Part shown: piece after piece, positions 22,590 to 34,360 of the stretch
Position numbering within the stretch: position 1 is the stretch's first letter
Layout: each line of letters opens with the position of its first letter
Assembly (NCBI GenBank): GCA_032871835.1
Contig: CM065298.1
Location: 96,471,891-96,535,890, forward strand
Length of the DNA stretch: 64,000 nucleotides
Source of the DNA: Dipteronia dyeriana
Taxonomy: Eukaryota; Streptophyta; Magnoliopsida; Sapindales; Sapindaceae
Direction: 5' to 3'
Program-made: the position numbers and the translations under genes
The notes under the pieces: generated by a model
Database searches by the model: none
The model's input: the letters and a program-made list of their open reading frames with translations, nothing else
Told to the model about the DNA's origin: nothing

Positions 22590-23159
22590 CTCCGGTGGGC
22601 AGTGACATTTGATTTGTTTTCTGTATCAAATATTTTAAAAAAATAGGACTCTCCTTTGACTTAAAATTAATATAGTTCATGCAATATTGAGATTTTCTCA
22701 AACAAATCTCTACAAGATCTCAGAAGTAGTATATCAATTTTATCATGTGAGAGAGCTCTTTCAAGTTGTTTGTCAATCTTGTGCAGCTCTTTCATATTAA
22801 GTGGTTCAAGTTCTTCTCCAAGAAAATTCCTTAAATATGTATCAATTAATTAGCCGAGGAAATGGTGAAATATATCACCTTTTTTAAGGTGTGTTGTGAT
22901 GATGTCACCCTTTTAATAACTTACGTTTAAAATGCACATATTATGGTGAACTGCCGAAATTGCTCATAAACTTTAATTTTTTAAAAGCCCCTTTCTGAAC
23001 TCGTTGGCTTGTTGGTATCTCCCCAAAAAAGTTGTCTGAAAAACTTGACTCTCTCTCCAGATTCTGCAGTAGAAAGTAACAAATATTTATGATCTTCACT
23101 TAAATTTCTTTTATGCATTTCAGATATTTTGCATTCATATCTGTGTGGGTTTACAATGT

Positions 23160-24015
23160 ATTCATTCCTCGATATCAATGTATCTATTTCGATATCAATG
23201 TATCCATTTGAAAAAAATACTCGACAAAAAATGCTCGATCCCTTAGGAAAAGTTTTCGATCCCTGGACAAAGGTTCTCGAACCGTTATAAAAGTTCTCGA
23301 TAATTTGACAAATAATCTCGATCCCTTAAAAAATTTCTCGATCCGTTAAAAACTTTCTTGATCCCTTATAAAAAGTTCTCGGTCCCTTAGAAAAAGTTCT
23401 CGATCCCTTATAAAAAGTTTTCAATCCCTTGAGAAAAGTTCTCTATCCCTTGATAAAAGTTCTCGATAATTTGAAAAATATTCTCGATCCCTTAAAAAAG
23501 TTCTCGAACCGTTAGAAATGTTCTCGATCCCTTAGAAAAAGTTCTCGTTCCGTTGTTAAAAGTTCTCGATCCCTTAGAAAAAGTTCTCGTTCCCTTGTTA
23601 AAAGTTCTCGATCCCTTGATAAAAGTTCTGGATAATTTGACAAATATTCTCGATCCCTTAAAAAAGTTCTCGAACCGTTAGAAATGTTCTCGATCCCTTA
23701 GAAAAAGTTCATCGTTGACTTGTTGAAAGTTGTTGATCCATTGATAAAAGTTCTCGGTCCTTTTAACAAATATTCTCGATCCCTTTAAAAAGTTTTCGAA
23801 TCGTTAGAAATGTTCTCGATCCCTTAGAAAATGTTCTCGTTCCCTTGTTAAAAGTTCTCAAACCGTTATAAAAAGTTCTTGATAATTTGACAAATATTCT
23901 CGATAAAAGTTCTCGAATCGAACATTTTTAAAAGTTCTCGATCCTTTGTAAATTATTCTCGAACCCTTGAAAAGTACTCGATCCCTTATAAAAAGTACTC
24001 GATCCATTTGAAAAT
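23160..24015 (+). repeat. Minisatellite array, left (TTCTCGATCCCTTA unit)
   Basis: Roughly 40 imperfect units of about 20-22 bp built on AAAGTTCTCGATCCCTTAGA with variants such as TCGAACCGTTA and TCGATAATTTGA. It ends shortly before an acceptor-like TTTTCACAG at 24082-24090, so it probably lies in the 5' leader intron of the mudrA-like gene. A four-unit phrase recurs, showing higher-order duplication. Confidence 0.85.
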
Positions 24016-24093
24016 TTTGTAATTGTTAGTAATTGTAAAAGTAATTTTTTTTATCTGTTAATAATTGATTGTGATGATGATTTTCACAGGGCA

Positions 24094-25271
24094 ATGGATC
24101 GGGTTAGATTAGTAATATCTTACAACGGTCGATGGGAGCAATTACCTGATGGAAGTCAGAGGTTTCTTGGTTCAGATAACAAAGGAATGTATGTGTCCAT
24201 AATTATGACTTACGAAGAGCTGGTGTCGATCGTACAAACCGTTGTGAAGTACGATGTGAACAAATACATTGTTGATCTACAATCTATATCAATCGTTCCC
24301 GGAACAACATGTCGCACATTTATAAGAAATGACGATGATGTTTTGTTTATACTAGGGGAAGATAGGGTAATCCCTCAAGTATGTGTCAGTTTAATTGAGA
24401 GGGCTACAGGAGGTGTCATCGGTGAAGAAATCTCTCCTCATGATAACACCCAACAATTTCGATCTTCAGGCGGAAGCAACCAGTTGTTCACAGAAAGAAG
24501 TGGGATTGACGGTAGGGAAAACCTATGTACAGTCCCACCAAAAGTAGCCGACCATGGTGATATAGTTGGAGCTCAATTGGACGATGAGTTCGGTTGTCAA
24601 ATTGAAATGAACGCTGGGCAGTACAACCACCAATACAATAAGATGTACAATGACATGAACAATGAGCGGAACAATAAACCTCATAACCTACCAATCCATG
24701 AGGTGGCTAATGAGGTAAATTTACATCCGGTACATAATGTACCGAACAATGAGGAAGATGAAGAACGGTTCGGAACGGAAAGACGTGCAAGACGTGTCCA
24801 TAGATATATTTCCACTGCAGTAGATATATCTGGGACATCTGAGGTCCGGCCTGATGTAACTCCAGTTGATTCTGAGAATGCCAGAACGTGGGTTATTACA
24901 GGAGCAGAATCATACTCGTTTGGTATGAGTGGAATCAGGAAATTGGTAGAAGATGAACCTACCAGCATGATATATAAAGGTCAATTTTTTCCTACTAAAA
25001 AGGATTTGAAGAGATTGGTTGGTCATTTACAATGCGGCAAAACTTCGAGTGGAATGTGAAAAGGTCGAATAAGACAACATTACATCTGGTTTGTTTGATG
25101 GACAACTGTACATGGAAGTTAAGAGCGATTAAGAGAGATGAAGCGACATACTTTCAAGTACAAAGTTTTATCAACGAACACACTTTTCCGTTGGAGGAGA
25201 TTCACCGCCGCCATCGACAAGCTAGTGCAGTCATAATTGGAGAAGTGGTTGCACCTAGATTGCAGTTATAA
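24094..25271 (+). pseudogene. mudrA-like MULE transposase, N-terminal part
   Basis: Starts at the ATG after an acceptor-like TTTTCACAG. Residues 1-110 look like the PB1-like leader of plant MULE transposases (RVRLVISYNGRWEQ). A variable linker rich in N and H follows. Then comes the MuDR DNA-binding region (GQFFPTKKDLKRLVGH), where the frame breaks at about 25028, and the next frame continues MRQNFEWNVKRSNKT and CTWKLRAIK to 25271. The DDE catalytic core and SWIM finger are missing; coding similarity stops near 25262, at the tail of the opposing gene. One frameshift plus the deletion make it non-functional. Confidence 0.8.
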
Positions 25272-28080
25272 TGCAAGCAACTCCATATGTTGTTGCTGTC
25301 GATCCTCCTCGCTCTTCCGAATCAAATCCAGCAACTCCCGGTGCTGTTGTTGTCGATCCTTCTCACTCTTCCAGAGGGCTTCACGTAACTCATTCAAGTT
25401 ATGTTCTAAATGGGCCTGAAATCATGCAACTTTGTTAATACGAAAACAATCAACAACTCTTGTTGATAAAAAGAAAACTACCATCTCAACTTACCTCTCC
25501 ATCAAGTCGAACGCCTGCACGGGAATCCCCTGTAGCGGAACCAGTTCCTGGGGTGGTAAACCGAACCTTTCTAAGCCTCACTCGCCGAGAAGATGGCTCA
25601 GATTCGCCAGTGTCCATGCCTCTGAAATCTGGACCTGTAGGGTCTGAAGCCTCCGTCTCAGTACACCTCCCACCCTCACCCTCCTCCTCGGGATGAACTG
25701 CACTTGTAGTCGGCTTAGGGACAGTAGGAAGGTGAGCCCTGTCATCCTGCACATACGGGCTCCCCCCCCCCCCTCCCGCCCCTACTTAGGCCTGTAAAGT
25801 ACAGGGCCACCGCCTTGATGTGGGCACGATTTCCGTCCTCGTCGATATCTGAAAGCGTAGTTAGATGAATGTCATTGTTACTTATCGTAAGTAATATAAC
25901 GATTAACAAAAAGATAAATTACCCTAGCACTAAAAAACTTCTCCAGCTTCTTCCCTCTAGGTTGTTTGGTCAACTCCCACTTCAACAACCAAGGGGTCAG
26001 GTCTGTAACCCTTCGAGTCCCGAAAACGACGCACAGTTAGGGGATCACCTCAAAAGAAAATATCTGCATCAAAGATACATACAGTTATAATCCAAAATAA
26101 TTTTGGATTACAAATTAAATGTACATATTGGAAATCAAATTTCTTACCAAAAGGGTGTGTGATAGACCGTAGATGTCGTACCCCTCCACGGAATGTCCAA
26201 CATCGCCCTGTGACTGATGCCGTCTCTCCTCACGACGTCGCGGTAAGGCATGCTTGAATGAAAATATAGAATGCCTATAGACGTGGGCACCATACGGGAA
26301 CTCATCGAAGGCATTGAGGTCCTCTACCAACCGAAACTGCCAAACTGGAATCTTCAATCTCTCGTCCACCCCATCAGTATCCAGTTCAACATGTAAATGA
26401 GGCACAACTTCACAGCATCGTACGCCTGTTGAAACTTTCCCTGGGTAAGAACAACCCTAAAGTCATCCAACGATACCTTATCATGTCTAGGAAAGTACCG
26501 TTGATGTATGCCATTCTCAACTGCAACATACATACTCGTGTCCGGTACGACTCCAAAACGTAATCCGGTGATGAGGCTAAATTTCACCTTCGAAAACCTC
26601 ACCACATGGTTCCTTAACAAGAACCACATCTCATCTGTCGGCCTGTCATGGTCCAACTTCCGCAACAGCAGCTGATGAATAACACCACCTGAAAACTTCA
26701 GCTCCCGGTGCATCGACATGAAATGCCCGAAACAGGAGGCCATGAACCGACGCTGATCCTCAACAACAAACTCTTCAGGGACCCGATTAAGTGCATCATC
26801 TATACGGACGAGGGCTTCAAAATGGTCGTGTCGGGTCAATTTTCCCTTGAACCAATCTCCCTCTGTAGTTTTAAGCAATTCCTTCAAATTGCTCGTCATC
26901 TGCAATGTCACAGAAACAGTACATCAGTAAACTGCAAAAAAAATTAGAAAATATTCTTGATCGTTTGAAACAAATTCTCGATACTTTTAAAATATTCTCG
27001 ATCCTTTGTAAAAGTTATCGATTTGTTTAAAAAGTTCTCGATCCTTTACAAATAGTCTCGATCCTTTGAAAATAGTCTCGATCCTTTGAAAATAGTCTCG
27101 ATCCTTTGAAAAACCTCTCGATTCATTGAAAAATCTTCTCGATCATTTGAAAAAGTTCTCGACCCTTTGAAAAACATTCTCGATCATTAGAAAATATTCT
27201 CGATCCTTTGAAAATAGTCTCGATCCTTTGAAAAACCTCTCGATTCTTTGAAAAATCTTCTCGATCAATTTAAAAAATCTCGACCCTTTGAAAAACATTC
27301 TCGATCGTTTGAAAATATTCTCGAACCATTGAAAATAGTCTCAATCCTTTGAAAAACCTCTCGATTCTTTGAAAAATCTTCTCGATCATTTTATAAAATC
27401 TAGATCCTTTGAAAAACATTCTCGATCGTTTGAAAACATTCTCGATCCTTTGAAGCTAGTCTCGATACTTTGACAAACCTCTCGATTCTTTGAAAAATCT
27501 TCTCGATTCGATGACAAATCTTCTCGATTCGATCATTTTAAAAAATCTCCATCCTTTAAAAAACATTCTCGATCGTTATCAAAATATTCTCGATCGTTTT
27601 CAAAATTCTCGATCCTTTCAAAATAGTCTCGATCCTTTCAAAATAGTCTCGATCCTTTGAAAAACCTCTCGATTCTTTGAAAAATATTCTCAATCATTTA
27701 ACAAAAGCTTGATCACTTTAAAAACATTCTCGATCGTTCAAAACAATTTCTCGATGCTTTAAAAATATTCTCGATGCTTTTAAAATGTTCTCGATGCTTT
27801 TAAAATGTTCTCGACCCTTTCAGAAATAACCTCGATCGTAAGATAAAATTCCTCGAATCTTTCTAAAAAAAATTCTCGACCTCGCTTGAAATATTATCGA
27901 TTTATTTTTATTTTAAAAAAAATTGCTCGATACCAGAATATTGAACCTCATTTCAAACCAAAACCACAACCAGTGTCAACCCTAATCTACAATTTCAATC
28001 AACAGAACAAGTCTAAAATGCAATGATAAGTTATGAACAACAAATCGATAAATAAAACAAACTGAACTTACCTCTGTCAT
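25272..28080 (-). pseudogene. DUF1985-domain gene of MULE origin, broken
   Basis: Proposed exons on the minus strand: 28072-28080 (ATGACAGAG before GTAAG), 26148-26899, 25923-26063, 25495-25848 and 25415 to about 25272. Exon 2 carries the DUF1985 domain (FGHFMSMHRELKFSGGVIHQ, FSLITGLRFG, then FRLVEDLNAFDEFPYGAHVY), with a frameshift at about 26370-26390. Exon 3 reads VVFGTRRVTDL and LTKQPRGKKLEKFF after an in-frame stop. Exon 4 has YFTG, a poly-G run (25763-25775), then an acidic disordered stretch. Exon 5 is a coiled coil with twice-repeated DRQQQH. DUF1985 proteins often end in a Ulp1-type cysteine protease; none is present. Intron 1 (26900-28071) contains the right minisatellite. Confidence 0.72.
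26945..27930 (+). repeat. Minisatellite array, right (CTCGATCCTTTGAAAA unit)
   Basis: About 45 imperfect units of 19-22 bp around TTCTCGATCCTTTGAAAAAT, with phrases such as AATAGTCTCGATCCTTTG repeated as higher-order blocks. It has the same TCTCGATCC core and strand as the left array, so the two are direct and not inverted. It fills intron 1 of the DUF1985 gene. Confidence 0.85.
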
Positions 28081-28427
28081 CGCTGCGAAATGTACTGTAT
28101 TACCGTTCCGGTCAATAAGCTGTCGATTTCCTCGCCGTCGATTTCGTTGTCATCGGTTTCTTTCTCACTGTTGCTTTTGTCAGACTCACAAAACGACAAC
28201 TTTTCTCTCTTTTTCAATTTTATCGGGGTATTCTCGTCTCTTTACGTTAAATAGTGCATTTTAAAATTACATTACTAAACTGGTGATATTTGCACAACAC
28301 CCCTCTCAAATAGTGTCATTTATTTTTCAAGCCCTTAATTAGCCTCTAATAATCGGTATATATTTTGGAAGAATACATTAACATTAAGGATGATTTAGGT
28401 AATTAAATTCCAAGAATTCATCAGATT

Positions 28428-29475
28428 AAAAGGGATGTATTGGATTGAGATTTTAATAGACAATTTTGGGGTGGTAGGATTGTATGGATTTGTAGGATTT
28501 GAAAGACTATTAGAATTATTTGGACTAAATTTTTAGGATTCTTGAATTTTTTTAAAAAGAGTATCTTGACTTTATTAAAGACTATTACGACTATCTAGAT
28601 TTTATTTAAAGACTATTAAGATTATCTAGACTTTATTTGAAGACTATTAAGATTATCAAGACTTTATTTGAAGACTATTATAATTATCTAGAATTTTATT
28701 TAAAGGCTTTTTGGATTTTTGTTTTTTTTTTTGTAATTATGAGCCCTATAAATTTGTTAATTAACACATACTCGAGTTGAGAAACCCAAACTAGGTAGTT
28801 GGTCTGAGCTGAAAAAACTCAAACAAGATATCAAACAAGATATCAAACTCATAATCAATAGGAAAGCTCAGAATATATATATATATATATATGTCAAACT
28901 ACATAGTACTCATATGGTTTGAAAATCAATTTCAACTAATTTGATGGGATAATATATATATTATTATATATTATACTGTATCAAAACGTCATCAATGATG
29001 TATCAAAACGTCATCAATGATGTATCAGATAAAAAAAAATTATTGATTTTTCTACAATATTTGCACATAAGCACGAACCAAACAAAAAAAAACAAATAAA
29101 AGAAAGAAGAGAAGATAATTTGATATAATACCGCAAGCCACTCAAATCTGATCGAATATTCATAATAATTGGGTTTTCACATATAATAATTATTGTAAAA
29201 GTCTTGAGCAAGCGTGAAAAGTTTGATGAAAAGTGACAAGACAATTTTAGGGTCTAGGTATTTATAATTATCAATAAAAAGTCTAGACAATCCATATTGT
29301 CATGAAATCCTACAAATCTTGATCTCAATCCAATACCACCAAACAATTTGCTGTTTCTTAAAAGTCTGTATCCAATACCACTAGATATTTTAGACTTTTT
29401 AAAAAATCTGAAAAGTCTGGATCCAATACCATTAGATATTTTAGACTTCTTAAAAAACTCTTAAAAGTCTGATAC
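28428..29475. mobile_element. Putative inverted-repeat DNA element with tandem inner repeats
   Basis: GTATTGGATTGAGATTTTAA near the left is mirrored by ATCTCAATCCAATACCACC at about 29319-29339, and GGATTTGTAGGATTT by AATCCTACAAATC. Inside are about four 34-bp units (GACTATTAAGATTATCTAGA, 28575-28705), a TA run, and on the right 57-bp units (AAAAGTCTGGATCCAATACC, 29350-29470). A 21-bp word (TATCAAAACGTCATCAATGA) is doubled at 28980-29025. Ends and TSD not fixed. Confidence 0.45.
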
Positions 29476-29494
29476 AATCGTTAGGAAATATGAA

Positions 29495-29575
29495 ATTATG
29501 GGATTCGAACCCTAAAACTTATACGAAAAAACGAGAAGTTTGACTGTCCGACCATTATGTTAGTCCCTCGTGAAT
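29495..29575 (-). repeat. tRNA-like / possible SINE head
   Basis: On the minus strand, TAACATAATGGTCGG (A-box-like) is followed about 45 bases later by GGTTCGAATCC (a perfect B box, 29501-29511). No clover-leaf acceptor pairing is apparent, so it is more likely a tRNA-derived SINE head or tRNA pseudogene than a working tRNA. Confidence 0.35.
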
Positions 29576-30387
29576 TTAAATCAATTCAATTATTACCATA
29601 GTTGTACACTTGTACTTGTACCCTTTTCCTTTCTTAGTTTCCTTAGGAAATTAATAATCCCATGAAATCATGGATATGAAATTTATGATCGTTTATTTAT
29701 TTATTCGAAGTCTAAATAGTTCTGAAGTTTTTTGAAGACTGAATAGAGACTAAAATCTGAATCTGAATCTGAATGATATATTTGTTTTTATTTTTTTCTC
29801 ACATCTGAATGTATTGTCAACGTATTTGGTTTTTAAAAGTAAAATTGTCTAAAAATAAGTAATTTTACATTTATATCTATGTTAAACAATTATACATATA
29901 ATATAGAATAAAAACTATCTAAAAACAATAATTTTATATGAACACATATGATCATGATCTTCTTCTTCGATTATAAATAAACTTCATTTCTATTAAGAAA
30001 AGAAAATGTTTTTTTTCCTTTCAAAAAATGAAAGGGATAGCAGTAAAAACTCACACAAAACACTCTAATATATATGTATATATATAGATAACCCTAATAT
30101 CAAAATAAAGTATTGAACTAAATTGAAAAGTCATGATTTTTTACCTTTTATTTTAAATTGTTTTTTAAGATTTTTAAGTTGTTTGACCACTTAAAAAAAA
30201 AACAATTTAATAATTATGATTCAGATCCATTAAGTTTTAAGGGAAAAAAACAAACGAACCCTTAAAGAGCAGCAATTTTTAAGGTAGTTTTCTTTTGTGA
30301 TAAAATATAAAAAACCATATCATATAGATAACCTAAAACATAAAAGCATTGGAATTGAAGAATGATGAGAACTTTAAATAACAAGAC

Positions 30388-30472
30388 CTCTTCAGCCGGT
30401 TCCTTTTCAATCATATTGCTGCCTTCTGAGGTGTAGCAAAATTGCCGGTATCGTTCAAGGGTTTTGGCCACA
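30388..30472 (-). pseudogene. Orphan exon resembling MADS-box exon 2
   Basis: An 85-bp block bounded by CTAG (acceptor) and GTCTTG (donor) on the minus strand encodes AKTLERYRQFCYTSEG. This resembles the segment after the MADS domain in type II MADS proteins (KTLERYxxC). No MADS domain is found upstream or K-box exons downstream within several kilobases. It is therefore a lone exon, either a gene fragment or part of a gene with unusually long introns; the former seems likelier. Family call is from memory of the motif. Confidence 0.4.
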
Positions 30473-30654
30473 CTAGTACAGAGAGAAATTGAAGTTAATT
30501 AGATTCACATGTTACACTTACAGAGACAATTTTTGTGTTTATGGTCAAGAAAGTAGTCAACCCTAATTTGTTCCACCAAGCTTGTAGTTCAATTCAGAGC
30601 TTTAGATCGATATCCATGGAATGCTTCAAGCCTAAGCGTACTCATCGTACAATT

Positions 30655-32222
30655 AGGATTCGTTTGGAATAACTTTTACTTTTAGCTTATATCAGTAGAA
30701 GAAGAGAAGTGAAAGCCTCAACTTCTCAATTTCCGTTTGGATTGTAAATTTCAAAATAACTTTTGTATCCAAAAGAACTTTTAAGATCGTTTGGTTTAAA
30801 CATCAGAAGCTCTTATAACTATAATTTGATATTTTTACCCTTTAGAATTTGTTTGGTTGGAATATTTTAACATTTTATATTTTAATTTGAATAAATAATA
30901 TATATGTATTTTTTTTTAATAAAAGTTTATTATATTAAATAATTGAAAATTTTCTATTATATTTCAATTAACAAGATAAAAAAATTCTTTTTCAAAAATA
31001 AAATAAATTAAAATAAATTCATAGATCTAATGGAGATAAGATTGGTTAATTTATCAACCGTTAACCAAAACAATTACAAAAATTCAATACAAACCATAAA
31101 AACTTCCAGAAAAAAATCCACCATTTATTTAGACAAGACAACAGTTACACCAGTACACCACTCAAACAAAGCAAACAGCCCAAACACAAACGGGGATCAA
31201 AAGCAACAACCCCAAACAATTAGAACAAAAGCATCAAAACAGAAGAAGAACAGAGCATCCAACAATCAAAGGAAAACAGGGCAACCAGACAAGAACAGAG
31301 AGGCCACACATCAGCGAGAGAGAGACAAATTGCCAGGCATGGCCTGAACCTGCCAATGGCATCAACTCCAAATCACGAAATCCCCATTTATACCATATAT
31401 AACCAATCCAAAACAAAATTATAAACAAATTCAGGTAAAAACGAATTTGTATTTTTTTTCCTTTTCCCTCGCTTGGATTTTCTTCTTTTCCTCTTCATGT
31501 ATGTTTTTTTGTGTGTAATTTTAATTCAATTGAAACCCCTTCCACAGCAAATATCGAACCCAGAAAATCCTCCCATCATAAAATCGAACCACCACAACTC
31601 TCAGATTCGATCCGCCGCCGCGATTCAAACGGAATCGATCCGCCGCCGCCGTGATTCACATCAGTTTCGAATCGATCTCCCTCGCCGTCGTGATTCAGAC
31701 CCAGTCGTGAATCAACCCACCACCGTGATTCAACCCATCTCGGAATCAATCATGTCGCCGCAATGCAAATCGATCGCTCTTCTTTCTCGATCACCGCCGC
31801 GGCGAGGGGAGCTAGATTTGTGGGGTTTTGTGGCAGCGAGTTTCAGAGATAAATGGTTGTTTTCTGGGTTTAATTTTGTTGAATGAGTGATAGAGATGAG
31901 ATTGGACGAGAGAGATATACAATTGGAATTATTGGTTTGTTATTTATACCCATAAGGGTAAAATTGGCAATATAAAAAATTCATTTATCTGTTCATTTGG
32001 CTACTCGGAAACCCTTCCAAGAGAATCACCTCTACTGATGCTTCTTGTAAAAGAGCTTCCAAGGTTAAGAAGCTCTTTTCCTATTTTATCCGAACATCGT
32101 TAAAAGTGAATTTTGAGTGTCAAAAGAGCTTCCAAGCATCTAAAAAGCTATCCCAAACAAGGCAGTGAATTTTGAGTCTCAAAATAGCTTCCAAGCATCT
32201 AAAAAGTTATCCCAAACAAGGT
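30655..32222. mobile_element. Putative DNA transposon with GC-rich core
   Basis: The left end TTCGTTTGGAATAACTTTT mirrors the right end AAAAAGTTATCCCAAACAAGG. At the right a 57-bp unit (GTGAATTTTGAGT to CCCAAACAAGG) is repeated at 32104-32162 and 32165-32222 with few differences. The centre (31560-31830) is GC-rich with CGCCGCCGCCGTGATTC-like repeats and an open frame of 137 codons (31473-31886), with no recognised domain. It could be captured gene sequence. Superfamily not determined. Confidence 0.4.
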
Positions 32223-32223
32223 A

Positions 32224-32984
32224 TTAAGCTCAGTTTGGCATTGCTGTACTGTAGGGAGAAGTGTTTTTGAAATTACTGTGTGGGAAAATTGCTTTTGGAA
32301 TTACTGTGGGAAGAATCAGCTGAGTGTTTGGTAAACTGATTTTCAAAAGTGCTGTGAGAACTAAAAGCAATTTCAATGTGTTTGGTAAACTGAAATAAAA
32401 AGTGTTATGAGTGTAAAATTACTAAAAGAATATAGATATCTAAATGGTACTAATATGCTATACTTTACATTTTTCTTATTTATTTGTGTTTAGTGTTAAG
32501 TGTTATATAATTATGGTACTTTATTGAATTAATTAGCCTCGTTTTTTATTCTACTTTATTTAATTAATTAACCTCGTTTCTTTATTTCTTTGTTTTTTTA
32601 TTTTATTCAACTTTATTCAACTTTATTTTTTTATTTCATTTTTATCTACTTTGTTGAATTAATTATCCCAATTTTTTCATACAGTTATGACAACATTTTT
32701 TTTTACAGAAATATAAGTCCAATTTTTTTTGTTAAATTTCGTTAAAGGAAAGGACAAAGTTGGAAAGTTAGTAAAATTTCATTTAATATCATTTTAGTAC
32801 GTTTTCTAAAAGCAGAAGCCAAAATCCAAAAGCATGTATTTGTAGCTTCTCAAAAACTCAGTTGGGAGAAGCTCAAAGTGACCAAAAACACTTCCCAACG
32901 ATTTTACCAAATACCATATCTTAGATCCAGAATCAATTTTGACCCCAAAAGCAGCTAGGGAAGCAATGTCAAACTGAGCCTTAA
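32224..32984. mobile_element. MITE, about 760 bp, TTAAG-CTCAGTTTGGCA ends
   Basis: The left end TTAAGCTCAGTTTGGCATTGCT is mirrored on the right by AGCAATGTCAAACTGAGCCTTAA (one extra base). Inside, GTGTTTTTG, GCTGTGAG and CAAAAGCAGAAGC-type words face each other. No ORF. TSD may be TTA or TAA and cannot be separated from the terminus. Confidence 0.55.
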
Positions 32985-33917
32985 TCTCTTTTGACATCTC
33001 CAATTAAATTTTTTCTATTTTGAAGAGTTACATAATATGAAATAAAGTATATAAGAGGCTAAGAATAAATCTTTCTACGAACAACCTTGGTGGAGATTCA
33101 ATTTAGTCTCCGGAAATTTTCTATTGAATGGAATTTCAGCTCAAAGAAGCGGGCCATGAGACTACTGAAGATACTAAAATATATAACTTCATATGGATTG
33201 ACTAACAAGGGAAACAACATATTTATATTTTGCAATAAAGCTAATATAGCAATTGAACTGCAATATTAATCAATACAAAGCTAAACAATTGATCATATGA
33301 CTCAGAAGCTGACACAAAAGCTGCATTAATCTTTGGCTTCAATTATATTTATTAAATTATGCATTCATATATATGCATTAATCATCTCTTACCTGGGTCA
33401 TGTTTGTAATTTGCAACTGCATGCCTCATCCAATGAATTGGCATTTTCCACTCACACAAACACAATCAAGTGTTTTTATGACATGAACGAAAAAAAAAAA
33501 AAAACCATTTCCAGCTTCCAGTAAAGAAATTCTATTTCAAATTTTCAATGAAACAAATTGTATAAACAAGTCTTCATCAAAGCATTATTAACTAGCATAT
33601 ATAGTTTTAGAGAGAGTAAATTAACCCAATATAAACAAATTCTTTAAAAACATAAAAAAGTCTATACAACCACGAAAAAGATATTGAAATCTAAAACCCG
33701 GTTAAATCAAAGTCAACACGAAAATATATATATATAATTTTTAAATCAGCATGAACGGATATAAATTTATTAATATACTGTATGTGAACTATTAGATTTA
33801 TATATTTTGATTTAAAGTGTATACATTTATTAAAACTTTTCAAAATAATTAATTATCCATGTAAACGTTATATATTATCCATGTAAACGTTATATAAATA
33901 CGTATAGATCGAAAAAT

Positions 33918-33970
<53 letters not shown>

Positions 33971-34258
33971 AACGGATCTGATCGAGAATACATAAATTAA
34001 AGAACTTTAATTATGAAGATGCTAACAAAAGGAAGACAACTGTAGCTAGAGAGATATCGGGCATGGTGTGTATGTGTGGAGACGTGAGAAGAGAAACCCT
34101 AAACAGGGATATAATAACCAGTCACATCAGACTTGACAAGAAACACTAGCTACCTCTTCCAAGCGGCCAAGCTCCTCGATCCAAAGAGAGCCTTTCAAAG
34201 TGTAATTAATATGAAAAAAAAACTATAGGGTGGCTGACAGACAACATACTCGCTTGCC
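32985..34258. other. AT-rich intergenic stretch with a (TA)n microsatellite
   Basis: A TA dinucleotide run lies at 33920-33967. No gene or transposon signature was recognised in the rest. Confidence 0.4.
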
Positions 34259-34360
34259 ATGGCTAGAGAAGATGATCAGAGCAACCTCAGCGTCACAGAG
34301 CAGAGACAACTCGTAGGCTTTTTTCAAAATTCCATTTCTTCTCTGAAGTCATCTCCAAAG
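34259..34360 (+). pseudogene. Possible first exon of an unknown gene, cut by a MITE
   Basis: An ATG in good context (GCCATGGCT) opens 34 codons ([16 protein letters not shown] then [15 protein letters not shown]). They read like real protein, with a polar N-terminus followed by a hydrophobic segment. The frame then runs into the MITE at 34360. I do not recognise the family, and no continuation was found after the MITE. It could be an intact small exon with the MITE in an intron, or a gene fragment. Confidence 0.3.

Larger units (their letters stand above)
22856..28334. mobile_element. Mutator-like element (MULE) with two internal minisatellites
   Basis: Flanked by a 9-10-bp direct repeat (TTAATTAGCC at 22846-22855 and 28335-28344), the TSD length of MULEs. 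The ends are diverged inverted repeats of about 100 bp: GGTGTGTTGTGATGATGTCACC then TTTAAAATGCACATATTA on the left mirror GGGGTGTTGTGCAAATATCACC then TTTTAAAATGCACTATTTA read inward from the right. Inside are a mudrA-like fragment (+) and a DUF1985 gene relic (-) running towards each other, each preceded by a minisatellite array. DUF1985/Ulp1-like genes are known passengers of plant MULEs (Kaonashi type). Both genes are broken, so the element cannot move by itself. Confidence 0.85.

Noticed and set aside
25432..25696. Plus-strand ORFs of 71-78 codons
   Set aside because: Antisense shadows of exon 4 of the DUF1985 gene, which has splice sites and the expected acidic composition.
23160..27930. 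CRISPR-like array
   Set aside because: The TCTCGATCC units are tandem, variable and lack spacers of unique sequence; the setting is a plant MULE, so these are minisatellites.
23160..27930. The two minisatellites as terminal inverted repeats of the MULE
   Set aside because: Both arrays have the same strand orientation, and better inverted ends with a TSD lie outside them.
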